Shown here: positions 22,825 through 34,300 of the stretch, one piece after another | How positions within the stretch are numbered: position 1 is the stretch's first letter | Layout: the number at the start of each line of letters is the position of its first letter | From: Quercus robur | Taxonomy: Eukaryota > Streptophyta > Magnoliopsida > Fagales > Fagaceae | NCBI RefSeq assembly: GCF_932294415.1 | Contig: NC_065535.1 | Location: 23,400,782 to 23,464,781 of the forward strand | Length of the DNA: 64,000 nt | Direction: 5' to 3' | Program-made: the position numbers and the translations under genes | The notes under the pieces: generated by a model | Told to the model about the DNA's origin: nothing | What the model saw: the letters and a program-made list of their open reading frames with translations, nothing else | The model's database searches: none

Positions 22825-23224
22825 GAGCATTCACATTAAAGATGTGAAAAATGCTAAATCATAATTTTAGCTCTTATCCCTGTAATATATCATCCACATC
22901 AAGTATGTTATTCTTAAAATTTTTGACATCTTTGTTACAGTAGAGTGTCATCCTTGACACCCTACTGTAGCAAGTTGCTGGAATTTTTTATTATATTTTT
23001 TCTTTTTCTCTCTCTCACTCTTTCTTGTGCTGTTTCTCTCTCTCTTATTGGATAAAAAAAAGGAATTATAAATAGTAAATAAATAATATTTTAATGAAGT
23101 GTGGTAAAAAAATAAATAAAACTTTTAATGTTGAGTGTATTATAAAGTGAAGTGTTAAAATAGATGAAGTAATGTTTTGAGATGCTAAATGCTATATTTT
23201 TTGACATGTTTGATGAGAATGCTC
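22825..23224. mobile_element. MITE, 400 bp, TA-flanked
   Basis: The left end GAGCATTCACATTAAAGATG and the inverted right end GAGCATTCTCATCAAACATG are imperfect repeats, flanked by TA on both sides (22823-22824, 23225-23226). It is AT-rich and has no coding capacity. Confidence 0.6.
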
Positions 23225-23226
23225 TA

Positions 23227-24561
23227 CATGTGCATTTTTTTTTGTTAAAAGGCTTTATTCTATCCAATGCGTTATAGGAAGCCGCCATGCCCTGCATGAA
23301 TATTCATGTGAAAATTTACTAGTCCAACCTAGTTAAGTAATCTAGTCATAACATTATGTATTAATTATTTACTGATTATTATCCTTTTCTTACCCCCTAA
23401 ATCTTGTTTCACACTTTTTCTTGTACATTTATACATATTTCTTATAAAATTTTGTTTTAAAAACATAATTTTACAATTAATTCACGTGACAGTGTATGTT
23501 TGATAAATATACAATAGCCCGTACATAATAATCACTGCTCTTAATTTTACATGATTGATCACGAGTGAGACATAACTTTTTAACTTTTCGAAGCCATGGG
23601 TTTATCATGTAATTTAGGAGAGGTTTGTGAACGTTAGGCCGATGCATGCAATGATCACAGAGCAATCCATTGTTTTTTGGATAAGTTTAGCAATCCATTC
23701 TTTGATTCACCATAGTTAAGTTGGAAACGTGGCTGATTCTCACGATCTAGAAGAAAAGATTGGCAATGTGGCTTAGGCCCAAAAACAGAGAAAAAGCTTA
23801 ACAAGGGCCCAAAAGCACAGAGCGATCCATTCTTTTTTTGAAAATAGGTAACTAAGCTCATGAAAGCCATCATCAGTTTTGGTGGTCCTATTTCTTTGGA
23901 TCCTCTGTCCATACTAATAGCGTCAAATATATCTTTCGGTGATTGGAGAACAGATACATCTTCCAACCTAATGCAGTTAGCGGGCCGATAACATTACAAC
24001 TCTTAAGTTCTCATAAGATCCATAAGATTTTGCGTTCCTAATGTCTAGCCAGCTTCTTGTAATTAGCTTATGTATTGGACAAGTACTACTCACATCTGGT
24101 GCTCAAAGAAGTTTGAACACCTACGACAGAAAAATTAATAAAAATAAAAAGAAGAGTGGACCTATCACTTAATGACCCTCCAAAGTTGAACAACAATAAA
24201 ATTTAACTTGGGCCTGTGAAGGCTGAAAGTGTCCGGTCTATTAGCCCAATCAGATCTCTCCTATTGTCTTTCTCCACCAAACTCAAAACCCATTTTCGGC
24301 CTTTTAGTATTGTGTGTATGCAGTGTGTGATAGTATCAATAGACACTGCCTCACACACACATACATAAAACTCAAAAGAAAATAAATTTTTATAGGTTTA
24401 CACTTTACATTGTACTAGTAATGTAAACTTACATTATAAACACACAAAAATTATAATAAATATTGTATACATTTACAAAAAAAAAAAAAAAAAAAAAAAA
24501 AATGTACCATATAAACTAATACAATATAAACTAAGAATTTTCCCAAAAAAAAAAAAAAAAT
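23227..24561. other. Intergenic, no gene recognised
   Basis: AT-rich, with A homopolymers at about 24477-24502 and 24545-24560. A 103-codon minus-strand frame at 23655-23966 has no recognisable family or support. Confidence 0.35.
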
Positions 24562-26821
24562 TTGTACAGAATGATGAATATTCCTATATTCCATTGCATA
24601 CTAGTTTGACATGTGTAGGTTCTTTTTTTAGCACACATGAAATAAAGATCCTGGGCCCAATACTTATTGTTTTAAGAGACTGGATTTGGTTCACCGCAAC
24701 TAAATTGGATTGATTTCGAACTAGGTTTTGCCCAGAGCACGAATCCTACAACATATACATGCTAACAGACAAGAAATATATGCATTGAACAACAAGAAAC
24801 AGTAAAAGAACGAAATTGATGAAGAAAGAACAAGAAATAAAGCATTAGGGATCTTAAAATAATGCAAAATACTTTATTACTTTCTTGATTGTGCAATACA
24901 CTATGCTCACTAAGACATGTTATAATGTCCAAATAAGTTCAAAAAACACAGACTTAGATGGCTCTTCAGACCTCTAAGACTTGCAAAGTTTGAATCCCTT
25001 TGAATCTAAGTGTGTTCTCTAGTGGCTGTTTGAGGATATCAGACGGTATTTCCCTACTTTTTTTCTCTCTTTTTGAATTCTAACAAAGTTTTCTTAGTGA
25101 TTTTTACTCTAATTCACTGTTGCTGAATGTCTTTCACTGTTAGCTACTTCCCCTTTTATAGTGCCATCCCAGGATTTCTAGGATATCACTGTTTCCTTCT
25201 ATTTGCTCTTCAGGGTACCAGAACCAATGTTGTGTCAGCAAAATTGGTGGTTGGTCCCTTCCTCATTTTCCATTATTTCCTCCTTTTGAGATTTTCTCTT
25301 CAAAAGACTCTAGTTGACCTTCCCATTCTGGGGTGTTCTAGAGAGCTAACCTTTGGTCTTTCTTCTTTCAAAACTTCTAGATTCCACCTTTTCAGACCTA
25401 ACTCTTAGCTGCTTTTCCTTTTGTCATTTTCCCAAATGAGCTGATTCCTTCTTGCCAGGCTGAAAGATCCCCAGCCACATTCCCTTATGGCTCTTCTTCC
25501 TAGGTTCTCCGAGGTACCAGGCCTTTACTCTTGAGTTATTGGTTCTTAAGTCTTCTGACCCCTTTCTACATCATTGGATGGTTGATAGGGACATATCTAT
25601 TCTAGTTCCTTGTGTTTCTTGGTATCCACCCTAAACTTTCTTAATCCCAACCTAGCTTTGCTGCATGTCCCGAGGATCCTAGACTCCTAGAAATTCCCAA
25701 GTATCCTGGCCTAGTTATTTTCCCGGACTCCCCAACGATTTTCTGACCTTTAAGGGCTAGGCTGGGCTTTTTTCCTTCCTTTATTTTATAGGGCCAAAAC
25801 TTGCCCACTCATGGATTTGGGTCTTTCCTTATGGACCCTTAATGGGTTTGGACCTCTCCTCTTTCTTATTGGAAGCTCAAATGCTTTATTTTTCCTAGGT
25901 TTCAATCATTTGCTTTGTTTTGGGTCTTGGTATAACATTGTGATTTTTTGGACCTCAACAACATGTCAAAGAAATGAGATTTTAAAGATACATGTCAACA
26001 AATTACACTACTCAACGTGAGAGAAGATCACTAAAATGTGCTTGTTTTCGGATTACTCTTTTTTATCTGCTGTCTAGTGGAACTTGAGAAATGACTCTGG
26101 TTCTTTTCTTGTGCTTAAATTCATAGGCCAAAAGTGTTCAAATCTGCAATTGGAGTAATTTTCTTCCAGATAATTATTATTCAACGGAGCACTGTCCAAC
26201 CATGCTAAACAAGGTATGAAAGGAATGTACTCGTGCACTCCATCCTCAGAATCTAGAATAACTCCGATCTTCTTCCATTCTTTCAACCTCATTATACAAA
26301 TGAATTTCTTTCACTACTCCTAGGTTCTGCAAAACAATCAACTCCTCGTCAAAAAAGATTGGAGAAAACTCTCTCCTTCGTGGCCAAGAATTTATTTCAA
26401 TCATAACATGCCCCCAAGAATTTTCATCTAGGTAATCATGGAGCACCAAAATGACCACCTCTGTCAATGAAATATATAGGCTCACTTGGTATCCTATATA
26501 TTTCAATGACACAGATGGTCATTTTGGTGCTCCATGATTACCTATAAAATTCTTGGGGGCATGTTATAATCGAAATAAATTCTTGGCCACAAAAGAAAGC
26601 ATTTTCTCCCATCTTTTTTTATGAGGATTTGATTGTTTTGCAGAGCCAAGGAGAAGAGAAAGAAATTCATTTGTATAATATGGAGGGCACGAGTACATTC
26701 CTTTCATACCTTGTTTAGCATGGTTGGACGACAGTGCCCCATTGAATAATGGAGTAATTATCTAGAAGAAAATTACTCCAATAGCGGATTTGAACACTTT
26801 TGGCCTATGTATTTAATTTCT

Positions 26822-26858
<37 letters not shown>

Positions 26859-27021
26859 CAAAGCCATTTCTCAGGTGCCATCAGAGAGTAGATCAAAAAG
26901 GGTAAATCCGAAAACCTGCAAGTTTTAGTGATCTTCTCTAAGGTTGAGTAGTGTAATATGTTGATACGTGTCTTAAAAATCTCATTTTGTTACATGTCAA
27001 ACTAGTATGCAATGAAAATTA
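24562..27021. repeat. Long inverted repeat (two arms of about 520-560 bp, 12-nt loop)
   Basis: The sequence ending at 26480 (AATGAAATATATAGG) is mirrored from 26493 (CCTATATATTTCAATGAC); the loop is CTCACTTGGTAT. Arms 25961-26480 and 26493-26997 match throughout with scattered mismatches. The similarity continues outside two insertions: left-arm sequence resumes at about 24562-24613 beyond a solo LTR, and right-arm sequence resumes at 37273-37295 beyond element 2. The minus strand of the left arm reads protein-like: ILVLHDYLDENSWGH, FFDEELIVL and, in a shifted frame, HEYIPFIPCLAWL. This distantly resembles the C-terminal region of plant F-box proteins, with low certainty. The right arm also has an inserted A tract at 26822-26854. 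Confidence 0.85.
24614..25960 (+). mobile_element. Solo LTR, 1347 bp
   Basis: Starts TGTAGG and ends CCTCAACA, flanked by a perfect 5-bp duplication ACATG (24609-24613 and 25961-25965). It sits exactly where the left arm of the inverted repeat is interrupted relative to the right arm, which supports both borders independently. No internal region remains. Class (copia or gypsy) was not determined; the strand is by convention. Confidence 0.8.
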
Positions 27022-27026
27022 GGAAT

Positions 27027-27696
27027 TGATGATACTGAAAACAATACCACCAATGAGTCGCACGCTCCTCACTCGATCGCAAATGGCACCTACACAACGA
27101 AAAGGAATAACCTAGCAGAGAGCACCGGTGTGGTACCGGCCGAATACCCTCCGAAGGTCAAGTTAGAACTATTCTCACTGCTCTAGAGTGCTAGAGAGGG
27201 TAAAATTACGCGTACCTTGGTTTGTGAGGGTGCTTGGGTTTTTATAGTAGAGAGGGCTGACCCTCTTTTCCTTGGAGTAGAAGTCTTTTCCTTATCGGAG
27301 TCTTCTTGGGCGTATTTTACGGGATCCTTTCCATATAGGAGTCCTTAGGTTCCATGAAACGTGGGGAGCAAGTTATTTATTTGTACATGTAAACGTGCGG
27401 AATAGGCATTTCATAGACTGACGCCGTCAGTCTATGTTATCCCGTCAGTCTACACTTATCCCGTGACCTTCAGGATGTTCGGCTTTATGTGTTCTTTTGC
27501 CTTAGGTCACCGTCAGCCTCGAAGGTATGCTGACGGCAAGACCGTCTAGTCACCCTTGTTAAGTCTGCATCTTCACCATTGCAAGGCATGCACCGTCGCC
27601 CTTGTTAAGTATGTGCCGTCACCCTTTTTAGGTCTTCACCGTCGCTCTTGTCAGTTATGTACCGTCACGCTGGCCAGCATAATTTTATCCTCATCA
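27027..27696 (-). repeat. 3' LTR of element 2 (670 bp)
   Basis: On the plus strand it runs from TGATGATACTG to ATCCTCATCA. It has about nine CCGTC/GACGG-type units, mostly between 27420 and 27670. Confidence 0.94.
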
Positions 27697-27710
27697 TTTG
27701 CCCCCTACTC
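27697..27710 (-). other. Polypurine tract of element 2
   Basis: The minus strand reads GAGTAGGGGGCAAA immediately before the 3' LTR, sharing GGGGGCAA with element 1. Confidence 0.7.
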
Positions 27711-27877
27711 CATAACTCCGTCACCTTCTGTACTGACGGGCTATGGAGTTTGTTTTCAAAAGAGGCAGAAACATTGTTTGCGTGGATCTGAGCATTTAAT
27801 GCCTTGGACAGGTGGCTCGTTCCCATTGGCCTCACTTCTGACGAGACGTCGCTTCGTCTTCCGCGCCATTTTTTCCA

Positions 27878-27885
27878 TATATAAA
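27878..27885 (+). promoter_or_regulatory. TATA box of the antisense gene, element 2
   Basis: CATATATAAACAG lies 240 nt before the antisense start codon. A possible 5'-UTR intron (28020-28124, CCGGTAAGT donor, GTCAG acceptor) would lie between. The position corresponds to the TATA box of the element 1 antisense gene. Confidence 0.55.
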
Positions 27886-28124
27886 CAGCGTTTCCAGTCA
27901 TTTTTTCACTATTTCATCCTTGCTGAACTTGTGGAGAGACAGACCGTCGCTCACCTTCCGTCAGCTTCACTTCCGTCAGTTTATCCGTTGCTGTAGCCGT
28001 CCAGAAGGCTTCCATACCGGTAAGTTTTCATCCTCTCTCCTTCCTTCTTCTTTTTATTTTTGCCTCATTAGTGAGGCCGTCAGCCTAGGTACTTAGTTTG
28101 AACCCGTCACTTGTAGGTAGTCAG

Positions 28125-30334
28125 ATGTCGAGTGACGCGTCTTATGACGAGTCGTCAGTCCGCGAAGGAGCGGGCTACGACGAGACCTTTGGTTCTGGAA
28201 ACGAGTCAGACTTCTCCCTCCCGTCAGAGAGAGAGTCGTCAGCCCAATCTCCTGACGGCAATGAGAGTTTTGCTGAGGGAGATGATGAGGGAAGAGGGGA
28301 TGAAAATGACGGGGGTGGAATGGATATTGACGGAGAGAATAGTGACGGGGAGGAGAGATCCAATGAAGGAACCTCGGAGGGTACCGTAGATAACCGTCCC
28401 TTCATTCTTCCTGAGGATTGGGCCGTCAACAGATTTTTGCCTGGGATGAGTGGTTAAGTTTTTAGGGAGTTACGGATCCGTTATCAAATCCCAGACCACA
28501 TCCCCCTCCGTCTCCCTAGAGAGGGTGAGAGGTGTTACTCCGGGCGGACAGCGGACGTCGGCATGTATGACGCCATGTTTGCTGCCGGCCTGAGGTTACC
28601 GTTGACGGCTCTGCACCGTCAACTAGCTGACTTCCTTGGAATATCCGTCACCCAGGTTGCCCCAAATGCCTGGAGGACTTTTATAGGAGCTGAAATCCTG
28701 TGGGGCAGCTTTAGTGGAGGGCACCGTCAGCTTACACTCGGAGAATTCTTTTATTGCTATAGGCCTCATCACATTGCCTCGTCTAAGGGGACTTATCATT
28801 TTAATGCCCGAGAGAAAGGGCTACGGTTAGTGTCAGATATGCCTGACTCAAATAGGAACTGGAAGAGTAGGTATTTTTTCGTTGAAGGGACGGACTGGGT
28901 GTGCCGTCAGGAGGAGTGGGCGACGATGCCCAGTGGTTACTTTGACAATACCTGGGCCTTTGTCAAGGATTCAGGTTAATCCCGTCACCCATGAGGCTCG
29001 TGCGTTTTTTTGAAGTGACGGTGCTAACACTTGTTATTTTTTTCTTTTTCCAGCTTATACCCGTCCGCATATAACTGACGAGCAGGAGGAGTTCATCCAT
29101 CGGATTCTAGAAATTCCTTTGGAGGACCGTAAGTGCAGGGATTTGATCACCCTTGACACCCTCTATTTATACTGTGGGGGCCCAGATCCGTCAGCGGAAG
29201 CTCGTAGGTTGGAGGAGTTTGCGCGACGACGTAAGTAGACTTTTATTTTGCCGTCAGTTTCATTCTTTCCGTCACTTTTCTAAAGTGTTTTCTTTGTGTT
29301 GTAGAGATGGAATCTGCGAAGCAAAGGATACGGGCTGCCGCAGCTCGTCAGAAGGAGGAGAGGAAGGCCAAGGAAGCAGGGGGGGAAGCCTCGTCAACCC
29401 CCACTGTCGTCGCCAAAGTGGCGAAGAGGAAACCTGACGGGAGTGACGGCCGTCCCTCAAAAAAGCCTGCCGTCACTCCGTCAGTCGAACCATTGAAGGA
29501 AAAGTCCCCTCCGACGTCTGGCCATGGTGCGGGAAAGGGGGTGATGACTTCCACTGGTCCCGTCACTGAGGGTCCGTGCCGTCTCCTAACCCACAAAGAA
29601 TATGCCGTCGGGGAGGTTGAATCCCTGATAAAACCGACGGACATGGAGCCCTGTGATCAAGTAGGGACGGAGGATTTAGGGGCGTCGGCCCTCTTTGATC
29701 TCTCCAGGGTAAGTTTCTCACATTTTTGGGTTGAACATGCCGTATCTTGTTTTGGCGTACTTTTTATCTGACGGATACGCTCTTTCAAGCCTTGGTTCGT
29801 GTCAAAGCCCTCCGTGACCGTTGTGTGGCGAAGGAGGGGGTCGTCAGTCGAGTTCGCAGCCATAACAAGAACTTGCTGAATCAGCAGGCTCAGTATAAGG
29901 AAGCCGTCCGTCTCCTTAACCAGGAGCTGCAGGAAGTTAAGGAGAAACTGACGACGGTCAGTGGCGAGAACGTCAAGCTCCAAGGAGAGGTGACGGCTCT
30001 GGAGGAGAAGTTACAGACGGCGGGGGCTGACGCGATTGGAGACTTCAAAACGTCGCAGTCATTTATCGACTCATGTGGTCAATATTACGGCACTGGGTTC
30101 GATGACTGCCTTCGACAGGTCGCGTCGGCCTTCCCGGAGCTGGACTTATCTGGGATTTCAATGGATGATGGAGACGACGTCTCTCTTCAGCCAGAACCTA
30201 CTCCGGAGCATGACGGCTCGGTAGTCCTGGCTCAGCCTGCTGCTAATCCTACAGCTTCAGATTCTCCAACCGTTATCGTGGATGTCGAAGACCATCAGGC
30301 TGACGGAAACCCTGCTGACGCTCCTGCTGCTTAA
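28125..30334 (+). pseudogene. Decayed four-exon antisense gene carried by element 2
   Basis: Exons by comparison with element 1: 28125-28974, 29054-29230, 29305-29708 and about 29790-30334; introns 79, 74 and 81 nt. Phases 1, 1, 0 match element 1. Exon 1 is acid- and serine-rich at first, then has the Transposase_28-like part (RYQIPDHIPLRLP, NAWRTFIGAEILW, LTLGEFFYCYRPH). Exon 2 has DLITLDTLYLYCGGPDPSAE, matching SLVTLRRLAKWGLGPEPSDE of element 1. Exon 3 has basic KKPA/KRKPDG stretches and exon 4 a coiled coil (LLNQELQEVKEKL and following). Defects: TAA at 28455-28457 inside exon 1; the first donor is weak (GTTAAT); and the exon 4 acceptor is one base short of the phase needed. The function is unknown. 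It is nested head-to-head against pol transcription. Confidence 0.82.
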
Positions 30335-30349
30335 TTATGGCTATGTAAA

Positions 30350-30375
30350 TTTTTTTTTTTTTTTTTTTTTTTTTT
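30350..30375 (+). repeat. T26 homopolymer after the antisense stop, element 2
   Basis: The run begins about 15 nt downstream of the antisense stop codon. On the element's sense strand it is an A tract, as at 11195-11223 in element 1. Confidence 0.8.
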
Positions 30376-30592
30376 GAAAATAGTTGTAATCTTTAGACGG
30401 TCTTTTGGAGAACAGTTGTAATTTTTTAAACAGTTGTAGTTTTAAACAGTTGTAATGTTTAAGTGCCCTCGTCGTTTATGTTCGTATTTCATTTCCGTCG
30501 CTTTTATCTCTTTATTTTATACGAAATTGTTGGAAATTCCCGTCTGCTTGGAATACGTCAGCTCTTTAACCTGTTGAAAACCCCGTCGGTTT

Positions 30593-30868
30593 TTTGACCG
30601 TCGGTTTACAATTGTTGTCTTTTTGACTTCTTTGTCGATCCGTCAGTTTTGAGGATCTTGTCCCTAAGATGGTTATTCCATCATGTTGCATCGTTAGCCT
30701 TTTGGCCTTTTTGGGCCGTCAGCCTTTTTTTTGACCGTCGGTTTACAATTGTTGTCTTTTTGACTTCTTTGTCGATCCGTCAGTTTTGAGGATCTTGTCC
30801 CTAAGATGGTTATTCCATCATGTTGCATCGTTTAGCCTTTTGGCCTTTTCGGGCTGTCAGCCTCTTTG
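30593..30868. repeat. Tandem duplication of a 138-bp unit in the element 2 spacer
   Basis: TTGACCGTCGGTTTACAATT recurs at 30593 and 30731, and the sequence that follows is nearly identical (differences include GTTAGCC/GTTTAGCC and TTTTGGG/TTTCGGG). The rest of the spacer 30376-31302 is also rich in CCGTC units and holds no gene. Confidence 0.85.
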
Positions 30869-31302
30869 GCCGTGGCCTTGGATGTTTTTTGACATCGTTC
30901 TAGCCCGTCAGTTTTTAGGCGTTGATGTCTTTTGACATCTTTGTCGATCCGTCGGCCTTTTAGCTTAGCCTTTTCGGACCGTTGTTTCTTTGGCTTTTTA
31001 GCCTTGGTGTTTTCTTTTACATCTTCATTGGTCCGTCAGGTTTTTCTTTAGTCCGTGTGTTATGGACTTTGTCGTTTTCGGGCCGCAAACTTAGCGGACC
31101 ATCGGAAAAAATACACTTCAGCAATTTCTGAATAAAACTCCTCTTATTGCCATGTATTTAAATAAAAGTAATTAAAACCAAATTCTGCCCCTTGGGCTAA
31201 AAAAGTAATGGTGCGAAAAAACTGGAATAAATGATAAATCTGAGGAGTTAAACTATAATTTGCTGAAAAATAAAAAAGAAGTTGGTCTTCATGCTGCTGC
31301 TC

Positions 31303-34300
31303 CTATTGGTAGTACTTCCGAAGGTGCTCGGTGTTCCATGGATGTGGTAGTTTCTGTCCCTCCAATGTTTCAAGGTGGTAAGTACCTTTTCTCTGCCACG
31401 ACGAAACTCGGTAAGGACCTTCCCAGTTGGGGCCGAGTTTCCCTTGGGTAGGGTCCCTAGCGGCGCCCATGACCTTTCTAAGAACAAGGTCTCCGACTTG
31501 GAAGTCTCTGTGTCGGACCCGAGAGTTGTAGTATTTGGCCATGCGATCCTGGTACCTAGCGAGCCTTTGTTCTGCTGCTGCCCGGATCTCGTCCACTAGG
31601 TCAAGCTGTAGTCGCGTAGCCTCATCGTTTTTGCTCTCATCGTGGTTGTGTACCCTGTAACTTGCGAGTCCAACTTCGGCCGGGATGACTGCTTCGCTTC
31701 CGTACGTCAGGCGGAACGGAGTCTCTCCTGTGGGTGTTCTTGCCGTCGTCCTGTATGCCCATAGTACACTTGGCAATTCTTCGGGCCATATACCTTTTGC
31801 CCCCTCGAGCCGAGTCTTGATGATCTTGAGCAAGGATCGGTTCGTGACTTCGACCTGTCCATTAGCTTGAGGGTGGGCGGGGGAGGAGTAGTGGTTCTTT
31901 ATTCCCAACTGTGAGCAAAAGTCCCGGAAATGATCGTTGTCGAACTGTCTCCCGTTGTCCGAGACAAAGACTCTAGGAATGCCAAACCTGCATACGATGC
32001 ATCTCCAGACGAAGCTCCAAACGTTTTTTTCAGTAATCGTGGCTAAAGCTTCAGCTTCCACCCATTTCGTGAAATAGTCGATGCCTACTACCAGGAATTT
32101 CAGCTGCCGCATAGCTGTAGGGAACGGTCCCATAATGTCTAACCCCCATTGTGCGAACGGCCTCGGGGCCGTCATCGGGGTCAGCTCTTCGGTTGGTTGT
32201 CTAATGATATTGCTGAACCTTTGGCATTTGTCACAGGCCCGGACGTAGGCTTCGGCGTCCTTCTGCATGGTGGGCCAATAGTAACCCGCTCGCACAAGCT
32301 TGTGTACCAGCGATCTGGACCCTGAGTGGTTTCCGCAGATTCCTTCATGCACTTCCCTCATCACGTAGTCTGCCTCTTCCGTACCCAAGCATCTTAGATA
32401 TGGTCGGGAGAAACCTCTCTTGTACAGGACGTCTTTTATCAGGACGAACCTCGCCGCCTGAACTTTAAGTTTTCTTGCGGCTTCCTTCTCGTCTGGTAAG
32501 ATGCCGTCTTTTAGGTACGCGACTAACGGCGCTGTCCAGCTGCTGTCGGAGTATATTTCCTGCACGTCACCGATATCTATCAGCGGGGAAAGCTGTACGA
32601 AGGAGAGTACATTACCAGGGACGACCATTCGTTCTGCTGAGGCGGCCTTGGCGAGACGGTCTGCTCGCTCGTTTTCCTCTCTGGGAATCTGGATGATTTT
32701 GGCTTCTAGGTCGCCTACTCTTGCTCTTACTTCATCAAGGTACTTCTTCATTTTTTCGCTCTTGCACTCGTAGTCTCCATTTATCTGGTTGGTGATGACC
32801 TGTGAATCGCAGTAGACGACTACCCTTGCGGCTCCTGCTGCTTTGGCGAGGTCGAGTCCTGCTATCAGTGCCTCATATTCTGATTCATTGTTGGTGGCGG
32901 GAAAGTTTAGACGGACCATACATTCAATGGTGTCTCCTTCAGGTGATAGTAACACAATGCCGGCCCCTGCGGCTTGCCTGTTGGATGATCCGTCCGTATG
33001 TATGCTCCATTGAGGGGACTCTGCTGCCCCCTGGTCCTCGTCATGGGTGAACTCAGCTATAAAGTCGGCGACAGCCTGTCCCTTGATGGCGGTCCGCGGA
33101 CGATACTAAATGTCAAATTCGCTCAGTTCGATCGCCCATAATGCCAGTCGGCCCGCGGCCTCGGGGCTGCTCATTGCTCGCCGTAAAGGCTTGTCAGTCA
33201 GGACATTTACCGTGTGAGCTTGGAAGTACGGTTTGAGCTTTCGGGCTGCCGTAACCAATGCGAAGGCAAGTTTTTCCATCGGCGGGTATCTTTCCTCGGC
33301 ACCGCGAAGCGCTCGGCTTGCGTAGTATACGGGCTTTTGCACTCTTTCTTCTTCTCTCATCAGGGCTGCGCTAATAGCTGCGGGGGAGACGGCCAGATAG
33401 AGAAAAAGCTCTTCTCCCGGCTGCGACGGGCTCAACAATGGTGGAGAGGAGAGGTAAATCTTCAATTCTTCGAACGCTTGCTGGCATTCGTTGGTCCATT
33501 CAAAGGATTTTTTCAGTGTCCGGAAGAAGGGCAAACATTTGTCCGTTGCTCTCGACACGAACCTGTTAAGTGCCACTATTTTTCCATTTAGGCTCTGCAC
33601 CTCCTTTATACTTCTTGGCGGTGTCATTTCCATAATGGCTCGGATCTTATCCGGGTTCGCCTCGACTCCTCTTTGAGACACCATGAATCCCAAGAATTTT
33701 CCTGCCGTTACTCCAAAGGCGCACTTCCCTGGGTTGAGCTTCATATTGTAGGAGCGGAGTGTATCAAATGTTTCTTTGAGATCTCCTAGATGATCTTCCT
33801 CCCTCCGGCTCTTAACTAGCATGTCGTCCACGTAGACCTGGACATTCCTCCCAATCTGTTGTGCGAACATTTTGTTCATGAGCCTTTGGTATGTTGCGCC
33901 TGCGTTCTTTAAGCCGAAGGGCATGACCTTGTAACAGAATAGGCCTTGGCTGGTTATGAACGACGTTTTCTCCTGGTCGGCTTCGTGCATTCGGATTTGG
34001 TTGTATCCCGAGAAAGCGTCCATGAAGCTCAGCAACTGGTGTCGGGCCGTGGAGTCTACTAGGACATCGACCCTGGGTAGGGGGTAGCTATCCTTGGGGC
34101 AAGCTCTGTTAAGGTCGGTGAAGTCCACACACATCCGCCATTTCCCGCTCGCTTTCTTCACCATTACTACATTTGCTAACCAATCGGGATAGTACACTTC
34201 CCTGATGAAGCTTGCTTCCCGTAGCTTTCTGACTTCCTCTGCTATGGCTCGGTCTCGCTCCGGGGCAAACACCCTCTTCTTTTGTCTGACGGGTGAAAAG

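Noticed and set aside
23655-23966. 103-codon minus-strand frame
   Set aside because: No recognised motif, no splice context and AT-rich surroundings; chance open frame is more likely.
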